A stretch of DNA of 28,815 nucleotides, taken from IMG/VR virus record IMGVR_UViG_3300042806_000277, positions 1 to 28,815 of that record; one strand, written 5' to 3'. A model generated the notes under the pieces. That model made no database searches and was not told the origin of the DNA. It worked only from the letters and a program-made list of their open reading frames with translations. A program made the translations under genes and the position numbers. Source of the DNA: a virus. This document shows positions 1 through 6,701 of this stretch, one piece after another (within the stretch, counting starts at the first letter, position 1; each line of letters starts with the position of its first letter).

Positions 1-1
1 C

Positions 2-196
2 ATTCTGCGCGGCGCCATTCTGTACGGCGCCATTCTGCGCGGCGCCATTCTGCGCGGCGCCAATCTGTACGGCGCCAATCTGCGCGGCGCCAATCTGTAC
101 GGCGCCAATCTGAGCGGCGCCAATCTGAGCGGCGCCAATCTGTACGGCGCCAATCTGAGCGGCGCCAAGCTGCGCGGCGCCATTCTGAGCGACGCC
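2..196 (+). repeat. Tandem 15-bp coding repeat (about 13 units)
   Basis: Units of the form (A/C)ATCTG(C/T/A)(G/A)CGGCGCC are repeated head to tail with few differences. They encode the pentapeptide repeats. Identity at DNA level, including synonymous positions, suggests recent unit duplication. Unit number may vary between relatives. Confidence 0.9.
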
Positions 197-493
197 AAGG
201 GGTTGCCAATCGCTGCAGATCATCTGCAGCGGCTGCGTGCGGTTGCCAGTGAAGTGCTGTCCAACCCTCAAAACCTTCACATGACAAACTGGCATAACGA
301 GTGCGGTACTACTCATTGCCTGGCAGGGTGGGCTATTCACCAGGCTGGACCGCTAGGTGAAGTCTTGGAGAAACTTCATGGCCCACACATGGCTGGATTG
401 CTGCTGTTAGGCGTTGATGCTGCTGAGCACTTCTACGACAAGAAGGACGACGCCATTGAGTGGCTGCAGTCCGTTGCACAGGAGGCGGCATGA
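2..493 (+). CDS. Pentapeptide-repeat protein, 5' end cut by the window
   Basis: About thirteen near-identical 15-base units (2-196) encode consecutive A(N/I/K)L(R/Y/S)G pentapeptides, which fold into a right-handed quadrilateral beta-helix in this family. A C-terminal domain of about 95 residues follows. It contains [11 protein letters not shown], then LLLLG, and ends in a WLQSV helix. I recall this tail on other phage and cyanobacterial pentapeptide-repeat proteins, but its function is unknown to me. The reading frame is open from base 2, so the N-terminus lies upstream. The stop overlaps the next start (GCATGA). Pentapeptide proteins can mimic DNA or act as scaffolds, but nothing here shows which. 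Confidence 0.85.
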   Translation: MLRGAILYGAILRGAILRGANLYGANLRGANLYGANLSGANLSGANLYGANLSGAKLRGAILSDAKGLPIAADHLQRLRAVASEVLSNPQNLHMTNWHNECGTTHCLAGWAIHQAGPLGEVLEKLHGPHMAGLLLLGVDAAEHFYDKKDDAIEWLQSVAQEAA

Positions 494-840
494 CCGACCA
501 ACACCGCGCCACGCCTGAGCAGTGGGCAGCGCTTGAGGAGCAGAGCGCTCCCGAGTACGACAACACCATCCTTGAACTCCGCGCCCGCGTCGAGGCGCTA
601 GAGGCATCGGCACGTATTGGCCAGCTCGCCGCACCGGCCAATACCGAGGCCCGGCCTGGTGGGCTGGCGGAGAGGGTGGCGCTACGCATTGCGCACAAAG
701 GTTGCTTTGCCCCTGAAGAGTCGTATGGCCAGGAAGCCCGCGCCGCAATCCGCGAGGTGGCGGCGTGGCTCAGCGAGCACACAGACGACGACGCAGCGGC
801 CTACTGGGCCGCTCGACTGGAGCAGGAGGCCGACCGATGA
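490..840 (+). CDS. Hypothetical phage protein, 116 aa
   Basis: Function not recognised. The ATG at 490 overlaps the upstream stop by four bases (ATGA) and has GGAGG at 481-485, a good Shine-Dalgarno at correct spacing. That is why I prefer it to the upstream in-frame start at 460. The protein is acidic and largely helical, with a predicted coiled-coil stretch ([13 protein letters not shown]). The C-terminus ([26 protein letters not shown] region) resembles the tail end of the 117-aa protein two genes downstream. It ends in GACCGATGA, overlapping the next start. Confidence 0.75.
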   Translation: MTDQHRATPEQWAALEEQSAPEYDNTILELRARVEALEASARIGQLAAPANTEARPGGLAERVALRIAHKGCFAPEESYGQEARAAIREVAAWLSEHTDDDAAAYWAARLEQEADR

Positions 841-1385
841 CCACCGACTACCGCGCCCTGTGCGCTGAGCTGGCCAACGACCTTCAGGAAGCCCGTGATG
901 CGGTGAGCGACTGGGCCGCCTACGCCAGCGACCACTTCAAGCAGAAGCACGACCTGCAGGGTGATCTGGACCGCATTCAGCGCCAGATCACCCGCGCCCG
1001 CGCCGCCCTGGCCCAGCCCGAGCCGCAGGGGCCGCCAAAGAATTGCTGGCTCGAACACAACATCACCCCACCGCCGGAGCTGGTGAAGCAGTGGGAAGCT
1101 GACTGGCATTGTTCCGGCAATACAAACGGAAACGGATTCACGTATTTTGTCGCCACCCGCGCCGCCCAGTGGGGCGCCGACATTGAACTGGAGGCGTGCT
1201 GTGAGTGGTTACAGCATGACTATCCCAACATTGGTGCAAACGCACTCCGCGCCGCCCGTCGCCCAAAACCCCAGACACTGAACAGCATTGCACTAGAAAT
1301 GCTGGGGACAATTGAAAGGATGGATGTCGTGATCCCAGAGATTACCGATACCATCCGCCGCGCCCTGGAGCAACTTGATGACTGA
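837..1385 (+). CDS. Hypothetical phage protein, 182 aa
   Basis: Function not recognised. The start at 837 shares ATGA with the previous stop. Residues 1-60 are helical with heptad character (about 20-50). The middle carries a Trp/Cys-containing segment (PKNCWLEHN, ADWHC, ECCEWLQHDY) that looks like a small folded domain. The final 50 residues are helical and end in DTIRRALEQLDD. It sits inside a run of overlapping genes and is probably expressed with them. No catalytic motif was seen. Confidence 0.7.
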   Translation: MTTDYRALCAELANDLQEARDAVSDWAAYASDHFKQKHDLQGDLDRIQRQITRARAALAQPEPQGPPKNCWLEHNITPPPELVKQWEADWHCSGNTNGNGFTYFVATRAAQWGADIELEACCEWLQHDYPNIGANALRAARRPKPQTLNSIALEMLGTIERMDVVIPEITDTIRRALEQLDD

Positions 1386-1728
1386 CCTCACCCCCAATGA
1401 TCTAAGCCACCTCAGCGATGAGGAGTTCAATGCGTTGTGTCCACAAGGCCATCATGCACCTGGACCAGCTCAGCCGTTATCACCCGCCGCGCAGGCCGTG
1501 CTGAATGCTGCTTTCCTTGCTTATGACGACGAAACTTTGTATGTCGCTACCTGCGAACAACATGCCGGCAAGATAGCCGCCGCCGCCCTGCGAGCTGCTG
1601 CTGATCAGGTGGTGCCGGAAAAAGTCAACCCGGTAGGCGATGAGCACGACGACGCACGCCACGACCAGTGGATACGCATTCGCCTCAAGTTCCTCGCCAT
1701 CGCCGCCGAGCTGGAGGCCGACCGATGA
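1378..1728 (+). CDS. Hypothetical phage protein, 116 aa
   Basis: Function not recognised. It begins MTDLTPNDLSHLSDEEFNAL. The ATG at 1378 overlaps the preceding stop by 8 bases and follows GGAG at about 1366-1369. A TTG at 1375 is an alternative start one codon earlier. A helical segment around AAALRAAADQVVPE and a C-terminal IAAELEADR are of a type common in small phage operon proteins. The stop overlaps the next ATG (ATGA at 1725). Confidence 0.7.
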   Translation: MTDLTPNDLSHLSDEEFNALCPQGHHAPGPAQPLSPAAQAVLNAAFLAYDDETLYVATCEQHAGKIAAAALRAAADQVVPEKVNPVGDEHDDARHDQWIRIRLKFLAIAAELEADR

Positions 1729-1883
1729 CTAACCGCGAACTGATCGCACGCCTGCTGTTCCTCGCTGAAACAGCTGTAGATCAGGCTCTGGATTATGCCT
1801 ACGATGATCCCGAGGATTACTTCATCTACCGTGAACTGCGGGAGCTGAAGGCTGCTGTTGCCGCCGAGCTGGAGGCCCACTAA
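1725..1883 (+). CDS. Small acidic helical protein, 52 aa
   Basis: Function not recognised. The start at 1725 overlaps the previous stop by four bases, and the stop (TAA 1881-1883) shares one base with the next ATG. The protein is helical and acidic, with DYAYDDPEDYFIYRELRELK in the middle and AAVAAELEAH at the end. The tail repeats the AAELEA ending of the upstream protein, suggesting shared ancestry of the gene ends or local duplication. Confidence 0.65.
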   Translation: MTNRELIARLLFLAETAVDQALDYAYDDPEDYFIYRELRELKAAVAAELEAH

Positions 1884-2026
1884 TGCCACGCCTCTACCAC
1901 GTGCAAACCACCCACGGCCCCATCGAGCTGTACGCAATCACCCAGGCCCAGGCCATCGCCACTGCGCTGGAGCTCGCCGGCCCTGGTGCTCGGCTGCTGC
2001 GTGTTGCCCGCCAGGGCGACTGGTAA
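1883..2026 (+). CDS. Small protein, 47 aa
   Basis: Function not recognised. It begins MPRLYHVQTTHGPIELYAIT and ends ARQGDW. The start is fixed by a TAATG overlap with the upstream stop. The pattern is beta strand, beta strand, helix (QAQAIATALELAG), then a strand ending in Trp, a compact small-domain layout. It closes the plus-strand run. The stop TAA at 2024-2026 abuts the stop of a minus-strand gene at 2027. Confidence 0.65.
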   Translation: MPRLYHVQTTHGPIELYAITQAQAIATALELAGPGARLLRVARQGDW

Positions 2027-2233
2027 TCACAAGCCCGGCTCATCACACTCTGAAGGCCCGCGCCGCGGCTGCTTGCCCCCACCAGGGAGCTGCAGACCGC
2101 GGCGTTGGCATTCCATGCTGAACGCTGCAGTGGCTGCATGACGATCAGGGTGCCGACTGGCAACGCCTGCACCCTGCACCAGCCAGATCGGCTGCCCGTC
2201 GCAGATCACCAGTTCGGTGGTGGGGAGGTGCAT
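2027..2233 (-). CDS. Possible small protein, 68 aa
   Basis: The N-terminal 55 residues look like natural protein (MHLPTTELVICDGQPIWLVQ, then a helix around AATAAFSMECQRRG), while the C-terminus is Gly/Pro/Arg rich. No Shine-Dalgarno precedes the ATG. The stop is exactly back-to-back with the plus-strand stop at 2026, which favours a real convergent gene. The regulator fragment upstream reads into it. Function unknown. Confidence 0.4.
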   Translation of the reverse strand: MHLPTTELVICDGQPIWLVQGAGVASRHPDRHAATAAFSMECQRRGLQLPGGGKQPRRGPSECDEPGL

Positions 2234-2510
2234 GGTTCAGGGTATGCACGGGAATAGCCTGGCTTCCCCACTCGCAAACCACCATGGCGCAGTATCGGTA
2301 CGATCCCGAGCTGCAGCAGATCGCCGTTGCACGTTTTGGGGACATGCTGCGGCGGTGGCGTGAGCAGCAGGGCTGGACCCACTCGTGGATGAGGCGTTTG
2401 ATGTGCCGGTCGCTGCAGCCAAGAGCCTCGGCCGCCTCCGCAACAGTCAGCAGCGGCCGGCCTTTTTTGCTCTGCGCTCTGCTGCCGGTGTCTAAGGAAA
2501 ACGAATCCAT
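2145..2510 (-). pseudogene. Truncated MerR/excisionase-type DNA-binding protein
   Basis: From the ATG at 2508-2510 the first 42 residues look natural. A basic lead is followed by LLTVAEAAEALGCSDRHIKR, a winged-helix/HTH signature of excisionase (HTH_17) and MerR-like proteins. After IHEW (about 2380) the composition turns abruptly Cys/Arg rich, because the frame then runs antisense to another gene fragment. I read this as a gene that lost its 3' part. It diverges from the serine recombinase (starts 40 bp apart), the usual place for a recombination directionality factor or regulator. A natural 121-aa product is less likely. Confidence 0.55.
2284..2382 (+). pseudogene. Truncated repressor-like (XRE-type) N-terminus
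   Basis: The ATG at 2284 opens a natural-looking N-terminus (MAQYRYDPELQQIAVARFGD, then MLRRWREQQGWT), typical of the first helix of XRE-family HTH regulators. Just after GWT (about 2380) the frame turns into the antisense of the excisionase-like fragment and loses protein character, though it stays open to 2649. The recognition helix and everything beyond are missing. Interpretation: remnant of a control gene whose 3' end was deleted together with that of its convergent neighbour. Confidence 0.45.
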
Positions 2511-2549
2511 AGCGCAGGGTAGTGTGAGTGGCCGTTCTGGGCCGATCCT

Positions 2550-3869
2550 ATGGCCGTCATCGGCTACGCCCGCGTCAGCAAAGACGATCAGGCAGGCAGC
2601 CTCCCAGCCCAGGTCAGCCGCCTGCAGGCCGCCGGCTGCGCCCGGGTGATCACCGACATCGAGACCGGCCGCAGCACCGATCGGGATGGCCTGCTGGAGG
2701 TGATGGCCATGGTCCAAGCCGGGCAGGTGTCGGAGCTGCTGGTAACCCGCGTGGACCGGCTCGGGCGGGACGCGGCCTACACCGATGCCCTACTGGCCCA
2801 GTGCGAGCAACAGGGAGTCGCCGTGCGGGCGCTGGACGGGGGCGCGATTGAGACGGCTACCCCCCAGGGATTCCTGATGGCCCGGCTGCAGACCGGCCTA
2901 GCGGAGATGGAGTCGCGCATGCTGAGCCTCAGGCTGCGGCGGCAGTTCGCCGTCTACCGTGCCGAGGGTCGCCACCTGCGCCGGCGCAAGCCGTTCGGCT
3001 ACCAGGCCGGGCCGGGCCACCGGCTGCAGCCGCACCCTGAGCAGTGGCCTCAGGCGCTGCGGGTGCTGCGTGACCTGAAACGGCTCGGGAGCTTTGCGAC
3101 GGTGACCCGTTCGATGCCGGAGTGGTGCGACTGGACGCCGGCCGCCACCAACCTGCAGGCGTGGTTCGTCAACCCGGTGATTCGCGGGCACATCGGCCAC
3201 CAGCTGGACCGGAAATCAGGTAAGGGCTGGGGCCAGCGGTGGGGGGAGATCCTCTACGACCAGCATCCGGCGCTGATCAGCGAACAGGACTGGCGGGAGC
3301 TCGCCGATCTGCTGCGGCGGCCGACCAACCGGTTCAAGAACACCACCACCACCGAGGTGGCCCATGCACTCACGGGGCTGCTCCGCTGCAGGTCCTGCGG
3401 CCATCTGCTGCGGCGGAACACCTCCAACGGCGTGGCCTGGTGGCGGTGCCGGCATCGGCTGTGCGCGGGGCGGGGCGGCGCCAGGGAAGACCGGATCCTG
3501 CCGGTGGTGATCGATGCCTGCGTGGCCGAGGCCGGCCGCTTGGCGCAGTTACTGGCTGAGCCCCAGGCCCAGGAGCCGGCAGTGGCGGCGATGGCCGACG
3601 AACTGGAACTGATGGAGCGCATGGCCGCACGCAACCCCGAGAACCGGGCGATGGCGGCAGCCGTGGCCGAGCAGCGCCAGCGGATCGAGGCGCTGCGCAG
3701 GGTGGAACGGTCGGCGGTGGATCCTGCCGCTTACAGGGCGATGCAGGATCCGCGGTTCTTCACCTCAGGTTCGCCACAGGACCAGCGAACTGTGATGCAG
3801 GCCGTTCTTCGATCGGTAACGGTGGGGGAACGTGGCGACCCGATCGAACCTCTTCCTCGTAGCTGCTGA
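2550..3869 (+). CDS. Large serine recombinase (XisF-like), 439 aa
   Basis: This is a site-specific DNA recombinase that cuts and rejoins att-like sites through a phosphoserine link. The resolvase domain is at residues 1-135: GYARVS with nucleophile Ser10 and Arg8, then TRVDRLGRD with Arg67, Arg70 and Arg73. A recombinase domain follows (about 145-265). A zinc ribbon has Cys280, Cys283, Cys300 and Cys305. A coiled-coil region (about 345-390) precedes the C-terminal segment. At 439 aa it fits the large-serine family, and general resemblance is to cyanobacterial XisF-type excision recombinases. All catalytic residues seen are intact. The start follows a 39-bp gap from a divergent regulator fragment and no clear Shine-Dalgarno is present. 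Likely role: phage integration/excision, or inversion of a segment. Confidence 0.9.
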   Translation: MAVIGYARVSKDDQAGSLPAQVSRLQAAGCARVITDIETGRSTDRDGLLEVMAMVQAGQVSELLVTRVDRLGRDAAYTDALLAQCEQQGVAVRALDGGAIETATPQGFLMARLQTGLAEMESRMLSLRLRRQFAVYRAEGRHLRRRKPFGYQAGPGHRLQPHPEQWPQALRVLRDLKRLGSFATVTRSMPEWCDWTPAATNLQAWFVNPVIRGHIGHQLDRKSGKGWGQRWGEILYDQHPALISEQDWRELADLLRRPTNRFKNTTTTEVAHALTGLLRCRSCGHLLRRNTSNGVAWWRCRHRLCAGRGGAREDRILPVVIDACVAEAGRLAQLLAEPQAQEPAVAAMADELELMERMAARNPENRAMAAAVAEQRQRIEALRRVERSAVDPAAYRAMQDPRFFTSGSPQDQRTVMQAVLRSVTVGERGDPIEPLPRSC

Positions 3870-3921
3870 GCATCGAGAGCAGGGCTTCGCGCACTGTCTT
3901 TGGGTGGCTGCACTTCCGCAT
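3760..3921 (-). CDS. Possible small protein, 53 aa, overlapping recombinase 3' end
   Basis: The ATG at 3919-3921 lies two bases after the stop of the zinc-ribbon gene and has GAGGGG about 5 bases upstream. The N-terminal half (MRKCSHPKTVREALLSML, then an EEEVR helix) looks natural, while the C-terminal half is Pro rich and antisense to the recombinase end. It may be the last gene of the minus-strand operon. Function unknown, and a chance open frame is possible. Confidence 0.35.
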   Translation of the reverse strand: MRKCSHPKTVREALLSMLSSYEEEVRSGRHVPPPLPIEERPASQFAGPVANLR

Positions 3922-3923
3922 CC

Positions 3924-4382
3924 TCACCCCTCTACGACGTACAGATTGCAGTCCCTGGCGAACCCTGGACCCTCTTCGATGGGGTCCGGGAATCCCAGGC
4001 TGCAACCCTCGCCCAGCCATTCGCGGCAGTGTTCACAGGAGCGTTCACCGCGACGCGGTGGTGGGCGGTAGTCATCTGGCAGCAGGTCGCAGTAGATCAA
4101 TCCTGCGCGAATCTGGCGGATCAGTTCAGGGCTGCAACCGTAGCGATCTGCGAGTTGTCGTTTGCTGTCGCATGATTCGCGGATTGCAGCCACCTGATCA
4201 GCTGTGAACCGCCGGCTGGGTTGCATTACACGCGAACGTTGAGCGGCGACATGCTCAACATCACCGAATGTTGAGATCCGCCGCTTGCAGTCCCGACACG
4301 CGAAGCGCTTGTATTCGCCGCGTTTGGACTGCCGGGTGTGCGTGACGACCATGATGCCACCGCATTCAGTGCAGGGGATCAT
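3924..4382 (-). CDS. Zinc-ribbon / HTH DNA-binding protein, 152 aa
   Basis: An N-terminal zinc ribbon has Cys4-x2-Cys7 and Cys29-x2-Cys32. A helical segment (about 58-95: FTADQVAAIRES, RQLADRYGCSPELIRQIRAG) reads as a helix-turn-helix of the type used by homing-endonuclease and transposase N-terminal domains. A second Cys cluster has Cys116-x2-Cys119, Cys127 and Cys145 (CEHCREW, GCSLGFP, ARDCNLY). Likely a DNA-binding regulator or recombination accessory; no nuclease motif was seen. The start overlaps the dCTP deaminase stop by four bases, so the two are co-translated. Confidence 0.7.
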   Translation of the reverse strand: MIPCTECGGIMVVTHTRQSKRGEYKRFACRDCKRRISTFGDVEHVAAQRSRVMQPSRRFTADQVAAIRESCDSKRQLADRYGCSPELIRQIRAGLIYCDLLPDDYRPPPRRGERSCEHCREWLGEGCSLGFPDPIEEGPGFARDCNLYVVEG

Positions 4383-4891
4383 CCGCGACTCCCCTGCACT
4401 GCTGGGTCACGGTTGTATCTTCCGGTAATTGCATAAGATCGCGCGGGATGTTCAACCATTAAGTGGAATATGATCTGGCCCACGCGCATTCCCGGCCATA
4501 GCAGCTGCGGCCATAGCTGGCGATTGTTCCGCAGCTCTAGGGTGAGTACCGAGTTGTGCCAACCGGGATCGCACCAGACGGCGAGCGCCTGATCGAGGCC
4601 TTCGCGGGCGCGGCTGGACTTCAGGCGGAACTCTGCGGCCACGTCATCCGGCAGGTTGAACACCTCCATCGTCTGCGCTAGGCAGAACTGCCCAGGCCGC
4701 AGCTCATACGGGTTGTCTTTGCTGTGCCCGGCCAGTGGGTATGACACCAGGTCACGGGACTGCGCAGATTCAATCAGCAACGTGCCGCCCAGCCTGACAT
4801 CCAGGCTGGCGGGATTGATCAGCTCAGGGTCGTAGCCCTCAACCATGCCGCCCTCGCAGCGGCTGAGGATCTGCCAATCAGCGAGCGGCAT
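4379..4891 (-). CDS. dcd: dCTP deaminase (dUTPase-fold), 170 aa
   Basis: Deaminates dCTP to dUTP in the cytoplasm, feeding dTMP synthesis during phage replication. Family motifs visible: INPASLDVRLG (25-35), the phosphate-binding KSSRAR (91-96), and DPGW followed by TLEL with catalytic Glu119. The C-terminal GRYN closes over the nucleotide in this trimeric fold. Length is slightly under the roughly 190 aa of bacterial enzymes. A bifunctional deaminase/dUTPase is possible but cannot be settled by eye. No thymidylate synthase or kinase is present here, so the dUTP must be handled by host enzymes or genes outside the window. The start overlaps the upstream gene by 14 bases. Confidence 0.9.
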   Translation of the reverse strand: MPLADWQILSRCEGGMVEGYDPELINPASLDVRLGGTLLIESAQSRDLVSYPLAGHSKDNPYELRPGQFCLAQTMEVFNLPDDVAAEFRLKSSRAREGLDQALAVWCDPGWHNSVLTLELRNNRQLWPQLLWPGMRVGQIIFHLMVEHPARSYAITGRYNRDPAVQGSRG

Positions 4892-5042
4892 CAGTGTTCT
4901 GCGATGGTTGCATCAACTCGACCAGTTCCAACAGGTGCGCGGCGAATGCGACGTGTGTCATCCGAGCGTGGGGCCCTGGCGGCGTGCCGTAACTGTCTAT
5001 CCACCAATCCTCAAAAGCGGCGGCGATGCTGGCTTCATTCAT
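4878..5042 (-). CDS. Small hypothetical protein, 54 aa
   Basis: Function not recognised. The start at 5040-5042 (MNEASIAAAFEDWWIDSYGT) is chosen because it overlaps the upstream stop (TGA 5039-5041) in the operon's usual style. A longer version starting at 5126 would be antisense-like and basic at its N-terminus. The sequence is helical, with a Trp-Trp pair and a second helix (VAFAAHLLELVELM). Confidence 0.65.
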   Translation of the reverse strand: MNEASIAAAFEDWWIDSYGTPPGPHARMTHVAFAAHLLELVELMQPSQNTDAAR

Positions 5043-5251
5043 GGCAGGATCGGCGATTTGGACAGGATCTGCTGGGGCACAGTCCATTCGGTGCCTTCGT
5101 AGTCGATCACCATGTAATGCGGCCATGCTGAGCGGCCATGGCCAAATGCAGCGACGACTTTGGCGGCGAATTGCGGGTGCCCAGCGAGGAATACCTCGTC
5201 ACCAACGGCGAATCGCCAAGGGTTGTGTTGCAGGGTTGCGGTTAGAGCCAT
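5039..5251 (-). CDS. Small hypothetical protein, SH3-like pattern, 70 aa
   Basis: Function not recognised. The alternating beta pattern (RFAVGDEVFLAG, YMVIDYEGTEWTVPQQIL) resembles small SH3-like barrels found in phage accessory genes. That is a structural guess from strand pattern only. The start overlaps the upstream gene by 10 bases and the stop overlaps the next ATG. Confidence 0.65.
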   Translation of the reverse strand: MALTATLQHNPWRFAVGDEVFLAGHPQFAAKVVAAFGHGRSAWPHYMVIDYEGTEWTVPQQILSKSPILP

Positions 5252-5487
5252 GATGCGGATTTGGGGGTGAGGATAGTGATGGAACTGGCGTCAGGGTGTC
5301 GCCGTTCGGCGAACTGATAAGCCTGCTGGCGGGACACGGCGCGGATGGTGCAGCGCATCGGCTGGCGGCAGGCGAACGTGATCTCACAAGGCCAGAATTG
5401 AGCGCCGGCCTCGCTGGTGCGGGTGATGCCCTCGCCAGCGGACTGGCAGGGGTCGTCGTCGAAAACGAAGGGTACGGGCTGGGTCAC
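5242..5487 (-). CDS. Small hypothetical protein, 81 aa, GTG start
   Basis: Function not recognised. The GTG start at 5485-5487 is chosen because GTGA overlaps the upstream stop. The longer in-frame version from 5562 adds a Gly-rich stretch that is only the antisense of the upstream gene. Three cysteines (DDDPCQ, FWPCEITFACRQ) and a central beta-rich region are followed by a helix (SRQQAYQFAERRHPDAS). The pattern of a short beta domain plus helix recurs in the next small gene upstream. Confidence 0.6.
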   Translation of the reverse strand: MTQPVPFVFDDDPCQSAGEGITRTSEAGAQFWPCEITFACRQPMRCTIRAVSRQQAYQFAERRHPDASSITILTPKSASWL

Positions 5488-5657
5488 CGCCGCACCTCCA
5501 CCGCCTGAATCCGCGCCTCCCGGTCCAGCACCACCACCGCCGCCACAATGCCCAGCAGGCACAGCGAGACAGCAATCACGGTTCGGCGACAGGAAGCGGC
5601 CTTGGCAGCAGCTGCAGCACGTCGTCGCTGGGCCCTGTAAAGCGAGAGGTCAACCAC
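5484..5657 (-). CDS. Small single-pass membrane protein, 57 aa
   Basis: A basic, Ala-rich N-terminal segment (YRAQRRRAAAAAKAASCRR) precedes one hydrophobic helix (TVIAVSLCLLGIVAAVVVL) and a short charged tail, so an inner-membrane anchor is likely. The start is uncertain. GTG at 5655-5657 lies 10 bases after the upstream stop, and no strong Shine-Dalgarno was seen. The end is fixed by the GTGA overlap with the next gene. Role unknown; small membrane proteins in early phage operons often act on the host envelope or in superinfection exclusion. Confidence 0.55.
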   Translation of the reverse strand: MVDLSLYRAQRRRAAAAAKAASCRRTVIAVSLCLLGIVAAVVVLDREARIQAVEVRR

Positions 5658-5667
5658 ATCAGCAGAG

Positions 5668-5844
5668 TCACCATGGCACTTCGGTGATGCTGATGATCTC
5701 AGCTGACGGATACTGGACCTGGAAGGCATCACGAACGGCAGATGTACTCCATCCCTTGGGGCAAGTCCATTCAAGCGTGATTGTTCCATTGTCATGATGT
5801 CGGCGATAGGTGATGAGGTGAGTAATTCCAGTGGAGGGGGTCAT
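5668..5844 (-). CDS. Small hypothetical protein, 58 aa
   Basis: Read directly from the minus strand: ATG at 5842-5844, TGA at 5668-5670. The product begins MTPSTGITHLITYRRHHDNG and ends AEIISITEVPW. The TGATG junction with the upstream gene fixes the start. The strand-strand-helix-strand pattern (TITLEWTC, STSAVRDAFQVQYP, EIISITEV) suggests a compact alpha/beta domain. Function not recognised. Confidence 0.65.
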   Translation of the reverse strand: MTPSTGITHLITYRRHHDNGTITLEWTCPKGWSTSAVRDAFQVQYPSAEIISITEVPW

Positions 5845-6152
5845 CAGAGTGATTCGGTTGATGACTGAATGATCTGCATGACAGCGCGCAGCTCGGCGAT
5901 GAGTTCAGCTGCCAGGTGTTTAGGGACAGCGAACCCGCCATCCCATGCGTTGTCGTTGATGGCGCCTGCTGTGACCTTTGTTGAATCGATCAGCCCGATC
6001 AGCAGTGGCATGAGCGGTTGATTCAGTGCGCCAACGTCGGGCAGGGTGATCAGTGAATCGACGTGTGCCGGCAGCGCCTGGCGGGCAGCCTGCAGGATCA
6101 GGTCGGAGAGTGCGCCGTCGCACTCTAGGGGGGTGGGGTTGTGGTTCTGCAC
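5844..6152 (-). CDS. Hypothetical phage protein, 102 aa, GTG start
   Basis: Function not recognised. Starts at GTG (6150-6152), 9 bases after the Gp157-like stop. It is mostly helical (LSDLILQAARQALPAHVDSL) and ends with AAELIAELRAVMQIIQSSTESL. The middle is Gly/Asn rich (AGAINDNAWDGGFAVPKH). Its place directly after a Gp157-like gene suggests co-expression with a replication/recombination module. Confidence 0.65.
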   Translation of the reverse strand: MQNHNPTPLECDGALSDLILQAARQALPAHVDSLITLPDVGALNQPLMPLLIGLIDSTKVTAGAINDNAWDGGFAVPKHLAAELIAELRAVMQIIQSSTESL

Positions 6153-6161
6153 GGTGAGTGG

Positions 6162-6701
6162 TCAGGCGATTTTCCAGCTGCGGCGCTCGACCAGGGAGCA
6201 GCCGTCGATCTGCTCTCCGGCCTTGAGGGCAGCCTTGATCGCGGTCTTGTTGGCTTCGACCTTGACCCGTGCGAACTGGGCGGGTAGCTCCTCAGCTGGG
6301 GCGTCAACGATCACCGACTCCGTGCGCCGGCTGGTGATCTTGTGCTCCGGCAGGTCGTACCTCGTGGCATCGGGATCGACGCGCTGCAGCGCCGCAATCA
6401 GTCGATCCTGCAGCGCATCCGCCTGCTGCTCATCAGCGGCGGCCAGCTCTGCCAGCGCCTGAGCGCGAGCCTTGCGGGCATCACGCCGGGCGCGGATGGC
6501 GTCGATCACCCAGCACCAAGCGTCGGCTTTGGCCTCGACAGCGCGGCGGTTGTCAGCCTCAGCTGAGATCAGGCCCTCCAACGTGGCGGTGGCCGCGGCC
6601 ACTACGTCGGGATCGTCGGAGAACAGGTCAACGGCGGCGCTGTCGATCTGCTGCTGCAGGCGGAGGGCGTCGCCGGTGAGGTCGTAGAGAGTGGTGGTCA
6701 T
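6162..6701 (-). CDS. Siphovirus Gp157-like protein, 179 aa
   Basis: Start at 6699-6701 (MTTTLYDLTGDALRLQQQID). The layout matches the Sipho_Gp157 family: an N-terminal helix, a long coiled coil over about 40-110 with several EA/AE repeats, then a short beta-containing C-terminus (TRYDLPEHKITSRRTESVIV, GCSLVERRSWKI). In known phages these proteins sit with single-strand annealing or replication genes; their exact role is unclear. Here it heads the minus-strand early operon and diverges from the sigma factor. No Erf, RecT or SSB gene is present in this window. Confidence 0.7.
   Translation of the reverse strand: MTTTLYDLTGDALRLQQQIDSAAVDLFSDDPDVVAAATATLEGLISAEADNRRAVEAKADAWCWVIDAIRARRDARKARAQALAELAAADEQQADALQDRLIAALQRVDPDATRYDLPEHKITSRRTESVIVDAPAEELPAQFARVKVEANKTAIKAALKAGEQIDGCSLVERRSWKIA

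Noticed and set aside
1-200. Regular 15-bp repeats that resemble a CRISPR or noncoding satellite
   Set aside because: Units are tandem with no spacers and encode the pentapeptide motif in frame.
5484-5795. 103-aa version of the membrane protein with a long N-terminus
   Set aside because: Its first 46 residues are antisense-like and overlap the 58-aa gene, which has a better supported frame there.
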